Assembly (NCBI RefSeq): GCF_900177645.1
Contig: NZ_FXAO01000003.1
Coordinates: 310,001 to 374,000, forward strand
Length of the DNA: 64,000 bases
Direction: 5' to 3'
Origin: Arenibacter troitsensis
Lineage (GTDB): Bacteria; Bacteroidota; Bacteroidia; Flavobacteriales; Flavobacteriaceae
In this document: piece by piece, positions 1 to 8,727 of the stretch
Layout: each line of letters begins with the position of its first letter
How positions within the stretch are numbered: position 1 is the first letter of the stretch
Notes under the pieces: model-generated
What the model was told of the DNA's origin: nothing
The model's input: the letters and a program-made list of their open reading frames with translations, nothing else
Databases searched by the model: none
Translations under genes and position numbers: made by a program

Positions 1-103
1 CATCCTTGACAAGATTTCTAAGTGTGGCAAAGCGATTGAAAACATTTACTAGGAACAATACGATCAGCACTAAGATTCCCAAAAAAATAATTAACGTAAT
101 CAT
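1..103 (-). CDS. LemA-like membrane protein, N-terminal part only
   Basis: The window opens inside this gene; only about 34 N-terminal residues are visible, starting at an ATG on the minus strand. They form one hydrophobic helix (MITLIIFLGILVLIVLF) followed by NRFATLRNLVKD, which resembles the start of LemA family proteins, where an N-terminal membrane anchor is followed by a conserved N-x-LV-x-LRN-x-V segment. LemA proteins are anchored by one helix with a helical cytoplasmic or periplasmic domain, and their function is poorly defined. Identification rests on a short segment, so another single-pass membrane protein remains possible. Confidence 0.45.
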   Translation of the reverse strand, partial: MITLIIFLGILVLIVLFLVNVFNRFATLRNLVKD

Positions 104-271
104 GGTTCGGTTTATTTATATGTTAAATATATGGCCACACTAAGTTACTTTATTTTTTTATTCAAGCTGCAGCCCTTCGAACAAATAATAATACAGTTAT
201 AAATCTAGGAACCGGAACCTTAAATACCGATTAGGCCATGCACGCTAATTAATTTATTGGGCCCAAACAAA

Positions 272-304
272 AAAAAGAGGCTGTCTAAAACACAGCCTCT
301 TTTT
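272..304 (-). terminator. Intrinsic terminator
   Basis: A 13-bp inverted repeat (arms 272-284 and 292-304, AAAAAGAGGCTGT and its complement) encloses a 7-nt loop. On the minus strand it is followed by a run of T, so it ends transcription of the NTF2-like gene. Its A/T flanks on both sides could make it bidirectional. Confidence 0.85.
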
Positions 305-320
305 CTTTTAATTTTTATTC

Positions 321-1250
321 CTATTTGGCATCAAGAATCTTTGTGCTCACATAGGCGATGGACCTCATTATTTTTCCTTCATCATTAAAATCATGAAGAT
401 AAAAGGCAGGCAAAATAAATTTTTTGCCATCGGATTTTCTTGTCAATCTAAATTTCCACCAGGACTGCACTACTTTGGCATCCTGCATATCATATTCCAT
501 ATAATCCGGGTAGCCCGTCTCATCTATACTATCAAAGCTGTAGGTTTCCAACAACTTCTTATTACGTTCCTTTACTTCATCTAAATTAAGACTCTCACCA
601 TCAGGAAGTTCCAAACTATAAAACTTGGCATCTTCTGCAAAATAGCTGTAAAAGGCATCCAAATCGTTAAATTCAAAGGCATACATCAATTTCCTAACTG
701 TATTTATATTATCGTGATGGTTATAAATGATGCCATTTTGTCGATCACCAAAACTTCTACGTACCTCCCAAATGACCTCATTATCAAAATAACTGATTAA
801 AGTACTTATTTTGTTTTCTTTATTAAGCTTATACAATCGATGATAAGGCATATCCAGTTTAACTCCCGTAGCATTGTGCATTCCCTTTAAATGATCCCAG
901 GTCTGTACCCAAACACCACTCTCTTTATATTCCAAGGCATCTGGATAAGCGCCCTTGGTAGGTTCCATGGAAAGGTAGGAAACATTCTCATTCCAAAATT
1001 TCACCTGCCCCAAAAACTCCTCTTTTGTAGTCCCTTTGTCATCTTTATCGGTACTAAAACCATTGTATGCTTTAAAATCATCGGCAAGGTAAGTACCAAC
1101 TTTCTCTTGATCCCCAGCTACAAATGCTGCCATCATCTCATTAACCACTTCTATCGCGGGGTGTTCCAAAAAAATAGTTCCGTTTTTTTTCTTTTGGGAA
1201 TAGCCCAAAGCCACAACGAGCAATAAGGCTGTAATAATTGATTTTTTCAT
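321..1250 (-). CDS. Secreted protein with two NTF2/SnoaL-like domains
   Basis: A 309-residue protein with an N-terminal signal peptide (MKKSIITALLLVVALGYSQ, cleavage probably just before or after the Q). The mature part has two similar halves, about residues 30-165 and 180-305. Each begins with a helix ending in an acidic F/Y-rich stretch (AFVAGDQEKVGTYLADDFKAY; AFEFNDLDAFYSYFAEDAKFY), the usual opening of the cone-shaped NTF2/SnoaL fold. Such folds bind small hydrophobic ligands or act as enzymes, but neither half shows a catalytic set that I recognise. It stands alone, with a hairpin terminator just after its stop, and is divergent from the pirin gene. Likely periplasmic; substrate unknown. 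Confidence 0.7.
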   Translation of the reverse strand: MKKSIITALLLVVALGYSQKKKNGTIFLEHPAIEVVNEMMAAFVAGDQEKVGTYLADDFKAYNGFSTDKDDKGTTKEEFLGQVKFWNENVSYLSMEPTKGAYPDALEYKESGVWVQTWDHLKGMHNATGVKLDMPYHRLYKLNKENKISTLISYFDNEVIWEVRRSFGDRQNGIIYNHHDNINTVRKLMYAFEFNDLDAFYSYFAEDAKFYSLELPDGESLNLDEVKERNKKLLETYSFDSIDETGYPDYMEYDMQDAKVVQSWWKFRLTRKSDGKKFILPAFYLHDFNDEGKIMRSIAYVSTKILDAK

Positions 1251-1512
1251 TGTTCTTAGGTTTTAATATTATACGTTAAAAGACACAATTCCAATGTGCT
1301 ACTGAGTGTTAAGTAAATTACATTGATGAAATTTTTATATCGAAAAAGGACGAATAAACAGATTTATTGTCCGAACCATATGTATTTCTTATCCATAGCT
1401 CCTTCTTCCACTATTCTTACGTGTTAGCCCGTAACATTATCTTATAAAGCCAAAAAGATTATGGCTTTTGCATTACTTATCATAGGTCAATGCATATATG
1501 CCGTATGAACAC

Positions 1513-1520
1513 TAATTTTG
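1513..1520 (+). promoter_or_regulatory. Bacteroidota -7 box of the pirin gene
   Basis: TAATTTTG matches the TAnnTTTG consensus at all fixed positions and ends 20 bases before the ATG at 1541. It implies a short leader and rules out the upstream in-frame starts, which would lie ahead of the promoter. Confidence 0.55.
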
Positions 1521-1540
1521 GGCAAACAAAAAAAAGTATC

Positions 1541-2251
1541 ATGAAAACTATATTACATACAGCAGAGAGTCGAGGACACGCCAATCATGGTTGGTTAAAC
1601 TCCTACCACAGCTTTAGTTTTGCCAATTACCACAATCCGGAACGAATGAACTTTGGGGTTCTCAGAGTACTAAACGACGACACCGTATCTGGCGGGCAGG
1701 GCTTCGGACAACATCCCCACAAGAATATGGAAATCATTTCTATTCCCTTGAAAGGGGATTTGGAACATAAAGACAGTATGGGCAATACTACCGTCATAAA
1801 ACAAGGGGATGTTCAGGTAATGAGCGCAGGGACCGGTGTTTTTCATAGCGAGTATAACAAAAACAAAAATGAAGAGGTAAAATTTTTACAGATTTGGGTA
1901 CTACCAAAAACCCAAAATGTAAGTCCCAGGTACGATCAAATTTCTACGAGAGATCTTGCAACGAAAAATTCCTTTTACCAAATCCTATCTCCCGAAAAGA
2001 CCGATAACGGGGTATGGATTCATCAGGATGCTTGGTTTTCCTTGGGCGATTTTGAAACAGGAATCACATCAACCTATACTTTAAATAATAACAGTAATGG
2101 ATTGTATATGTTTGTTCTGGAAGGAGATATCACTATTGAAGATCAAATACTAAAAAGACGGGATGCATTGGGAATCTGGAATACGGACCAAATTAAGGTT
2201 ACAGCCAATTTACCCAGCAAGTTGCTTTTAATGGAAGTTCCAATGTCCTAA
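1541..2251 (+). CDS. Pirin family protein
   Basis: A 236-residue bicupin of the pirin family. The N-terminal cupin has the metal-site signature HPHKNME and, further on, FHSEYN, giving the His/His/His/Glu set that binds iron in pirins. The start is set at the ATG beginning MKTILHTAES, because pirins open with this segment and a perfect -7 box lies 20 bases upstream. Bacterial pirins have been described as quercetin 2,3-dioxygenases or as redox-sensing regulators; which role applies here cannot be read from the sequence. Cytoplasmic, apparently monocistronic. Confidence 0.9.
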   Translation: MKTILHTAESRGHANHGWLNSYHSFSFANYHNPERMNFGVLRVLNDDTVSGGQGFGQHPHKNMEIISIPLKGDLEHKDSMGNTTVIKQGDVQVMSAGTGVFHSEYNKNKNEEVKFLQIWVLPKTQNVSPRYDQISTRDLATKNSFYQILSPEKTDNGVWIHQDAWFSLGDFETGITSTYTLNNNSNGLYMFVLEGDITIEDQILKRRDALGIWNTDQIKVTANLPSKLLLMEVPMS

Positions 2252-2396
2252 CACCTAAACCCCATTTCCACGCCTATTAAATGTTACCTTTTAGCGAGGT
2301 GGCCGGTGGTTTATCGAATTTAGTACAATCCAAGGACGTTTTATCCTATATTGCCTCTAAATTTAGGGTACTAGTTTTATCCATAAAACCTTTGTT

Positions 2397-3869
2397 TTGA
2401 AAAAAAGTAAACCCCTTCTTTTCATCGTATTTCTATTTTCCCTTGTCCTATCATGCTCCAAAGAGAGCAAAGACGAACTAATAGATATTGTTGTCAATGA
2501 AAAACCTACCGATCAACCGGAGGAAGTGCCCGAAGTGGAAGAACCTTTAATAGAAAGCAGCCCAATCCCTGACAATCCCCAAAGAACTGGGAACGCCTCG
2601 GTAGGATACGAATATTTAATATCTGGCAATTATATGAGCTCCGGGGTTCCCTATGATGCATTTTTGCTAGGGACCAGTGTAATTCCGGATAATCGCCTCA
2701 ACAGAACCGGGGACAATGCAAACTTACCTTATGATTACACGGCCATATCGGCCCCCAACGGAGCAAGAGTCGTTGCCCCTAATTGCATGGCATGCCATGC
2801 CTCCTCCATAAACAATGAATTTATTATTGGTCTAGGAAGTCATGACGCGGATTTTACAGTTAACCGGGCAAGCAACATTGCGCTATTAAATTCGGGCATT
2901 AGGGCATTGTACGGCGGTGAAGAAAGCGTAGAATGGCTGGCATACGATCAATTCAGAAAGAGCATTTTAGCTATTGGCCCTAGGACAATTACAGCAACCA
3001 GGGGCGCCAATCCCGCTGATAAAATTACCCAGGTATTAATTGCGCATCGGGACAAGAATACATTGGTTTGGCAGGACACCCCGTTAGTGGAAATACCGGA
3101 AGAGGTAATCCCATCAGATGTGCCGGCTTGGTGGCTGCTCAAGAAAAAGAATGCTATGTTTTATCACGCTATAGGCCGACTTGATTATTGCAAGTCATTT
3201 ATTGGGTCCAGCCTGCTAACCCTTGGTGACGCAACCAAAGCCGTTGAAATAGACGCTAAAATGACAGATGTACTGGCCTACATACAGACTTTGGAAGCCC
3301 CTGAGTATCCGTTTTCCGTTGATTCCAATCTAGCTCTTCAAGGCAAACAAATATTTGAAAATACGTGCGCAACTTGCCATGGTACCTATGGGGAGAGTCC
3401 AACTTATCCAAATTTACTAGTGACCCTGGAGTCTGTTGGGACCGACCCGGAACTATCCAACCATTACACAAAATCCTCTCCAATGAACGATTATTTTATG
3501 GATTGGTTCAATACTGGATGGTTCGGTACTTATGGAAATAATTTACAGATAAAAGCGGAAGGTGGTTATATTGCCCCACCCTTGGATGGCATATGGGCCA
3601 CGGCCCCTTACTTTCACAATGGATCGGTTCCCACCCTGGAGGACGTCTTGAACAGCAAGAACAGGCCCATCAGATGGAGCAGGTCTTTTGACAATACGGA
3701 TTACGATCAATTAAAAGTGGGCTGGAACTACACCAACGAACAGACCAAAGTTGACAAGCACACCTACGATACTACTTTAAAGGGATATGGAAATTCAGGT
3801 CACATCTTTGGCGACCATTTAACAGACTCTGAAAGAACAGCCTTATTGGAATATTTAAAAACACTGTAG
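2397..3869 (+). CDS. Diheme cytochrome c lipoprotein (peroxidase/RoxA-like)
   Basis: A 490-residue lipoprotein: the signal sequence ends in LVLSC (lipidated Cys at 20), followed by an acidic, Pro-rich linker. Two heme c motifs are visible, CMACH (130-134) and CATCH (324-328). Near the C-terminus, APPLDGIWATAPYFHNGSVPTL resembles the segment shared by diheme peroxidases and RoxA-type rubber oxygenases that packs near the C-terminal heme. The protein probably sits on the outer face of the inner membrane or in the outer membrane and takes part in peroxide reduction or oxidative cleavage; the substrate is unknown. No ATG exists in frame near the signal peptide, so the start is a TTG. An imperfect -7 box (AACCTTTG) ends only a few bases upstream. 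Confidence 0.8.
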   Translation: MKKSKPLLFIVFLFSLVLSCSKESKDELIDIVVNEKPTDQPEEVPEVEEPLIESSPIPDNPQRTGNASVGYEYLISGNYMSSGVPYDAFLLGTSVIPDNRLNRTGDNANLPYDYTAISAPNGARVVAPNCMACHASSINNEFIIGLGSHDADFTVNRASNIALLNSGIRALYGGEESVEWLAYDQFRKSILAIGPRTITATRGANPADKITQVLIAHRDKNTLVWQDTPLVEIPEEVIPSDVPAWWLLKKKNAMFYHAIGRLDYCKSFIGSSLLTLGDATKAVEIDAKMTDVLAYIQTLEAPEYPFSVDSNLALQGKQIFENTCATCHGTYGESPTYPNLLVTLESVGTDPELSNHYTKSSPMNDYFMDWFNTGWFGTYGNNLQIKAEGGYIAPPLDGIWATAPYFHNGSVPTLEDVLNSKNRPIRWSRSFDNTDYDQLKVGWNYTNEQTKVDKHTYDTTLKGYGNSGHIFGDHLTDSERTALLEYLKTL

Positions 3870-3988
3870 TTCAACACCTTGAAACACCTTACTTAAACTA
3901 AAAATATAACTAATTGCGCCTTGTATCAAGCTAAATGAATAAGCGCAGGTATTGGTGTTTTCTTCAAATGTACCCGCCTAAACAACTA

Positions 3989-5548
3989 TTATTCCTCTGG
4001 TGGTCTACCGTGAATATCTTCGTAAATGGTATCGAAGTTTTGACGCAGATGAGTACTTAATTTTTTATGATAATCATCCGTTAGCCACTTAAGAAAGTTA
4101 TAGGTGCTTTTACTAATACACTTGGCATAACGTTGGATTCTATCATCAATATCCGGGCCCAACATCTTGGAGAGCGCCAGGGCATCATACACATCCTCAC
4201 TATTTTCAACACATATCCTGGCATGTTGGGCTATGGAACGCTCCAGCACCACCTTTGATGACTCCCCATTCTTAATGGAGTCTACATAGGTTTCCTTGAT
4301 ATCGAAATACACTTCATCGGATTTAGCAAACTCTGCCCGCAATTCTTCGGGCATTTCCCATTTAAAATTGCTTTCCAGCTCCTCATCACTTAGAAGTCTA
4401 TCCGCATAAAAATTTGGTGATTTAAATATAGTCTGCCAATCCAAATCTGCCCCCCACGGACCAAAGCGATGGAAATTATTTCCGAGATCAATTACAGAAA
4501 AGGTAGATTTATTGTTTAAAATCCTGGAACCACGTCCTATCATTTGGTAGTACAGGGTTAAGGATTTAGTGGCGCGGTTCAATATAATGGTATCTATGGT
4601 AGGCTCATCAAAACCGGTGGTCAAAATACTTACGGACGTCAAAATAGCATTAGGAGTCATGTTAAACCACTTTAATATGGTCTTACGCTGCTTCTTGGTG
4701 GCTGTATTGTCCAAATGTGCAATTGGATAGCCCGCAGCCCTGAAAGTCTCGTAAACGTGTAGGGAAGTATTAATACCGTTATTGAAAATCAAGGTCTTCT
4801 TACCTTTGGAGTGTTTTTCATAAGCCTCCAGAAGCTTGCTGAGCATCTGACTATTATTATAAAGGTCCTCCGAGGATTTAACCGTATAATCCCCATTAGA
4901 ACCTACTTCCAAAGAAGTTAGCCCCATATTGTAGGAATAAAATTCCGCCCTTGCCAAAAACTCATTCTCAATAAGTGACTCTATGGTCTCCCCTACGATC
5001 AATTCATCATAGTTGTCTTTCATGGGCAAGTCCTTGTTGGAACTCAAAGGGGTTGCGGTAACGCCCAAAACAAACGAATTCTCAAAAAACTTGAACAATT
5101 TTGTAAAGGAATTATAATGTGCCTCATCAATAATCACCAACCCAACATCGGAAATATCCAACTTATCGTCCTGAAGCCTGTTGTTCAATGTCTCCACCAT
5201 GGCCACAAAGCAACTGTATTGCTCCTGATCATCCAAATTCGCCTTACTGTCCACCACTTTATTGGTCACCCCAAAACTGGTAAGCATGGTAGAAGTTTGT
5301 TTACAAAGTTCTATACGGTGGGTCATGATAAGCACCTTCTTATTGTGGTGCTTGAGATATTGCCTTACAATTTCAGAAAATATGACGGTTTTACCTCCAC
5401 CCGTGGGCAATTGATACAAAAGATGATAATCCTCCGGAGCAGTTTCAAATTTATCAAAAATCTGGTCTATTGCTCCTTTTTGATAGCTGTACAGCTCCTT
5501 ATCCGTTTTTCTTTCTACAATGGCATTGGCAATCAAAGTCTCCGACAT
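3989..5548 (-). CDS. DEAD/DEAH-box superfamily 2 helicase
   Basis: About 519 residues with the full set of SF2 motifs: motif I PTGGGKT near residue 50, DEAH (motif II), VTATP (motif III) and QMIGRGSR (motif VI). The C-terminal third is helical and has no recognised nuclease or methylase domain. The layout resembles SSL2/type III restriction-type helicases (ResIII-like plus Helicase_C), but no modification or specificity genes are nearby, so a general DNA/RNA repair or remodelling role is more likely than defence. The start at MSETLIA is chosen because a perfect -7 box lies 18 bases upstream and overlaps the more distal start codon. Confidence 0.85.
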   Translation of the reverse strand: MSETLIANAIVERKTDKELYSYQKGAIDQIFDKFETAPEDYHLLYQLPTGGGKTVIFSEIVRQYLKHHNKKVLIMTHRIELCKQTSTMLTSFGVTNKVVDSKANLDDQEQYSCFVAMVETLNNRLQDDKLDISDVGLVIIDEAHYNSFTKLFKFFENSFVLGVTATPLSSNKDLPMKDNYDELIVGETIESLIENEFLARAEFYSYNMGLTSLEVGSNGDYTVKSSEDLYNNSQMLSKLLEAYEKHSKGKKTLIFNNGINTSLHVYETFRAAGYPIAHLDNTATKKQRKTILKWFNMTPNAILTSVSILTTGFDEPTIDTIILNRATKSLTLYYQMIGRGSRILNNKSTFSVIDLGNNFHRFGPWGADLDWQTIFKSPNFYADRLLSDEELESNFKWEMPEELRAEFAKSDEVYFDIKETYVDSIKNGESSKVVLERSIAQHARICVENSEDVYDALALSKMLGPDIDDRIQRYAKCISKSTYNFLKWLTDDYHKKLSTHLRQNFDTIYEDIHGRPPEE

Positions 5549-5566
5549 AATCTCTTTTTTGGATTG

Positions 5567-5574
5567 CAAAACTA
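5567..5574 (-). promoter_or_regulatory. -7 box of the SF2 helicase gene
   Basis: On the minus strand TAGTTTTG matches TAnnTTTG exactly, 18 bases upstream of the ATG at 5548. It overlaps the alternative upstream start codon, which therefore cannot be used from this promoter. Confidence 0.5.
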
Positions 5575-5736
5575 AGCCCTTTGTTGGGTGTTTGACGAAT
5601 ATTTTTAGAAAATTTAAGGATTATTTTTTTTTGAACATCATCATCACCGGCCAATTAAAGTGGTTATTGGGCCACTTATCAAAACAAAACACCCAAAAAA
5701 TTAAGTACCTAATAAAATCTGGGCTCCCGCATTTTA

Positions 5737-6729
5737 TTAGTTTTTGACAAGGTTTCTTAACGCCACCCATTGTTTGAGCATTTCCCTTGAATCCGTAGCC
5801 GGATATCCCAGTACGGTTTTTCCGGGAAGAACGTCGCTCATCACACCGGAACCGGCCCCCACTACGGCACCGGAATTGATGGTCGTATGGTCTTTAATGG
5901 AAGCGCTCCCTCCTATGATTACACCATCGCCCAAGGTCACCGAACCAGCCAAACCACTATGCCCGGCCATAATACAGGACCTCCCCAATACACAATTATG
6001 GGCGATTTGGACCAAATTGTCGATTTTACACCCATCACCCACTATTGTGGAACTAAATTTTCCGCGGTCCACGCAGGAATTGGCACCAATTTCCACATAA
6101 TTTCCAATCACCACATTGCCTATTTGTGGAATTTTCACCAAACCCCTACCATCCTCGCTTGGCCTATACCCAAACCCATCGGCTCCAATACTTACATTGG
6201 TATGAAAAATACAATTATTCCCTATGATACTTCGTTCCCTGATAACGGTGCCCGACCAAACCACGGTATCATGGCCAATTATACTCTCGTCAAAAATGGT
6301 GACGTTGGGATAAAGGATAACCCCATCTCCCAAAACTACATTTTTACCCACATAACTACCGGCTCCAATCTTACAACCCTGGCCCAAAACCGCAGTTTCG
6401 TGCACTACCGCCCTAGGGTGTATCTCTTCAACCATTTCAGGCGGTACCGGCTGAAAGGCTTCCAACAATTTTGCCATGGCCAAATCCGCATTTGCCACCT
6501 TGATAAAAGCTCTATCCGCACCTGGTTGTATTTTTACTGCATTGGACACAATGGCAGCACTAGCACTGCAAGAATCCCATTGTTTCGCATATTTATTACT
6601 GGAAATAAACGTAATTTGCTGATCCTTCGCCCTGTCTATTTGTTCGGCACCAATGATCGGCCTATTATACCCTCCAATAAGCTCCCCATTCAAAAGCTCA
6701 CTTATTTCTGCAACAGTAAATGATTTCAT
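5737..6729 (-). CDS. lpxD: UDP-3-O-acylglucosamine N-acyltransferase
   Basis: A 330-residue LpxD, the third enzyme of lipid A synthesis, which transfers a 3-hydroxyacyl chain from ACP to the 2-amino group of UDP-3-O-acylglucosamine. The N-terminal uridine-binding domain (about 1-100) is followed by a long left-handed beta helix of hexapeptide repeats (about 105-300), with catalytic-type His244 in the motif NLVQIAHNCVLG and the conserved MAGHSGLAGS stretch. Length matches the family. It stands alone here, away from lpxA, lpxC or fabZ, which in Bacteroidota often form a cluster with another lpxD; it may be a second copy with different acyl specificity. This is inference. Confidence 0.92.
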   Translation of the reverse strand: MKSFTVAEISELLNGELIGGYNRPIIGAEQIDRAKDQQITFISSNKYAKQWDSCSASAAIVSNAVKIQPGADRAFIKVANADLAMAKLLEAFQPVPPEMVEEIHPRAVVHETAVLGQGCKIGAGSYVGKNVVLGDGVILYPNVTIFDESIIGHDTVVWSGTVIRERSIIGNNCIFHTNVSIGADGFGYRPSEDGRGLVKIPQIGNVVIGNYVEIGANSCVDRGKFSSTIVGDGCKIDNLVQIAHNCVLGRSCIMAGHSGLAGSVTLGDGVIIGGSASIKDHTTINSGAVVGAGSGVMSDVLPGKTVLGYPATDSREMLKQWVALRNLVKN

Positions 6730-6923
6730 TTAATACTTTTATTATTGTTTTATCGCTAAAACGTTGATCTATTTTCTGTCAAATATTTAAATATAGTGTT
6801 AAATATTGAACCACATTAATAATTGTTAAGGTTACTGGAGCAAAAACCTAGAACAGGACTCCTGTCCGTATTAATAAAGTTGTTTAATCTTTTTTTTAGG
6901 TAAACACCCTTAGCAACTTCCCG

Positions 6924-7145
6924 CTATTTCCTTTTCCTTTGCGATCTTAGGTACAATTGTTCTACCTTTTCCCGTGCCCAAGGAGTCCGTCTTAAGAATT
7001 TTAAACTGGATTTGATAGAGGGGTCGTTATTAAAGCAACGAATATTGATTCTTTCACCCATTTCCTCCCAGCCATATTGAGCTACCAGGGATTCCAATAT
7101 CGCGGCCAAGGTAATGCCATGCAAAGGGTTCTTATCGTTATTCAT
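6924..7145 (-). CDS. VF530 family protein (DUF2132)
   Basis: A 73-residue protein matching the VF530/DUF2132 family: it starts with NPLHGITL, contains [14 protein letters not shown] and ends [20 protein letters not shown] with a basic tail. Structures of this family show a small helical fold, and DNA binding has been suggested. The length is typical. It lies downstream of the RhlE-like helicase on the same strand with a gap of about 50 bases, so the two may be cotranscribed. Role in the cell is not established. Confidence 0.85.
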   Translation of the reverse strand: MNNDKNPLHGITLAAILESLVAQYGWEEMGERINIRCFNNDPSIKSSLKFLRRTPWAREKVEQLYLRSQRKRK

Positions 7146-7198
7146 TTAAAGCAATACATTAAATAGAGGTAACTATATAACTCAATTTAAGTTAAAAA

Positions 7199-8557
7199 TT
7201 ATTTTCTTTTTTTGTTTTTTTGGGCCAATCTTTTATCGCCCCTAGTAATCGGTTTTTTATACTTTTTTGCAATTTCCCTTTTATAGGACCCCCCTTGGTT
7301 TACCTTTTTATTTTTTTCCGCTTTCTCATGAAAGGCTGCGCCACGGGCCTCTGCTTCGGACGCGCTCACAGGATTGTTATGTTCTAAATTTATAGGGCGT
7401 TCTTCCGGTGCCAACTCCTCTGATATTTTTACCTCCTTTGGCAACTCCAACAACGGTATTTCGTAATCCATTAATTTCTCAATGGCATTTTTAAACTCCT
7501 CTTCCTTTTCAGTATACAACAACAGGGAGTTTCCTTTTTTCTCCGCTCTTCCCGTTCTACCTATACGATGCATATAGTTCTCGGGAAATGTTGGGGTATC
7601 AAAATTAATAACATGGGTGATTTGCTCTAGATCCAATCCCCTGGACATTACATCGGTGGAAACCAGTATCCTATTTTTACCTTCATCAAATTGTTTGATG
7701 GACCTAATTCTATAATTCTGTGTTTTATTGGAATGTATTATTGCTGCCTCATCCCCAAAATCTTCCTTTAAAGCTTCAAATAATCTATCGGCACTTCTTT
7801 TATTGGAAACAAAGATCAACACCTTTTTGTATATGGTTTTATCTTTTAAAAGAAAAGCCAAAAGGTTTACTTTGGTATAATAGTTTGGTACGGCATAGGC
7901 CACTTGTTCAATATTTTCCAATGGGGTACCACTTACTGCAATCGATATTTTTACCGGAGCAATAAAGAAGTCCCCTATCAATTTGGAGACCTCCTCGGTC
8001 ATAGTAGCTGAAAACATGATGTTTTGCCTTCTCTGTGGCATTAACTCAAAAATATTGGTGATCTGAAAACGAAAACCAAGATCCAACATAATATCGACCT
8101 CATCGATGACCAATTTCTTGATATCCCTGAGCTTAACGGTCCTATCCAGTGTTAGGTCGTACAATCTACCGGGTGTAGCCACCAAGATATCACACCCCTG
8201 TGCAACTGCCTGTCGCTGTGTATTTATATTTGCCCCACCGTAAATACCGCAAACCCTAACGCTCATATATTTGGAATAGGCTTCAATATTGGCCACCACC
8301 TGCAACACCAATTCCCTTGTCGGTACCAATACCAAAATTCTGGGATTGACTTGTTTCGAAAATTTCAACTCTTGTAAAAGAGGCAACATATAGGCAAATG
8401 TCTTCCCTGTACCTGTTTGTGCAATCCCTACAATATCCTTACCTGACATGATTACGGAAAAGGCCTCTTGCTGAATAGGTGTCGGGGAACCAAATCCCAA
8501 ATCCTCTATGGCATAATGTAATTGCTTAGATATATTAAAATCCGAAAAAGTACTCAT
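7199..8557 (-). CDS. DEAD-box RNA helicase, RhlE type
   Basis: A 452-residue ATP-dependent RNA helicase. It has the Q-motif region (FGSPTPIQQEAF), motif I AQTGTGKT, PTRELVLQ, TPGRL, motif II, SAT, and motif VI HRIGRTGRA. Motif II reads DEVD instead of DEAD. The tail is rich in Lys and Arg (RGDKRLAQKNKKRK), typical of RNA-binding extensions in helicases that act in ribosome assembly or mRNA decay. The start at MSTFSDFNISK is supported by a perfect -7 box 16 bases upstream; an in-frame start 31 codons upstream would precede the promoter. Confidence 0.9.
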   Translation of the reverse strand: MSTFSDFNISKQLHYAIEDLGFGSPTPIQQEAFSVIMSGKDIVGIAQTGTGKTFAYMLPLLQELKFSKQVNPRILVLVPTRELVLQVVANIEAYSKYMSVRVCGIYGGANINTQRQAVAQGCDILVATPGRLYDLTLDRTVKLRDIKKLVIDEVDIMLDLGFRFQITNIFELMPQRRQNIMFSATMTEEVSKLIGDFFIAPVKISIAVSGTPLENIEQVAYAVPNYYTKVNLLAFLLKDKTIYKKVLIFVSNKRSADRLFEALKEDFGDEAAIIHSNKTQNYRIRSIKQFDEGKNRILVSTDVMSRGLDLEQITHVINFDTPTFPENYMHRIGRTGRAEKKGNSLLLYTEKEEEFKNAIEKLMDYEIPLLELPKEVKISEELAPEERPINLEHNNPVSASEAEARGAAFHEKAEKNKKVNQGGSYKREIAKKYKKPITRGDKRLAQKNKKRK

Positions 8558-8573
8558 TCCCAATATTTTTGGA

Positions 8574-8581
8574 CAAAGGTA
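8574..8581 (-). promoter_or_regulatory. -7 box of the RhlE-like helicase gene
   Basis: TACCTTTG on the minus strand is a perfect TAnnTTTG match, 16 bases upstream of the ATG at 8557, and fixes the start of the helicase. Confidence 0.55.
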
Positions 8582-8727
8582 GAGTTTATAATCTTGATTA
8601 CTATCGTTTTTGCGATTGATGATATAATTCCAAGGCAACTGTAGATTCATAATTAAAACTTAATTCCAGAGTTTAACTATTCGATTATTATTATTTTGAT
8701 GACGCTTACTAATTTAAATTTCAAAAA

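Noticed and set aside
3989..5548. SF2 helicase as part of a restriction or defence system
   Set aside because: No methylase, specificity, nuclease or phage-related genes are near, and the flanking genes are housekeeping.
5887..6723. Long open frame (278 codons) on the plus strand opposite lpxD
   Set aside because: It is a shadow of the hexapeptide-repeat coding sequence; the translation has no domain logic, while LpxD on the other strand is complete.
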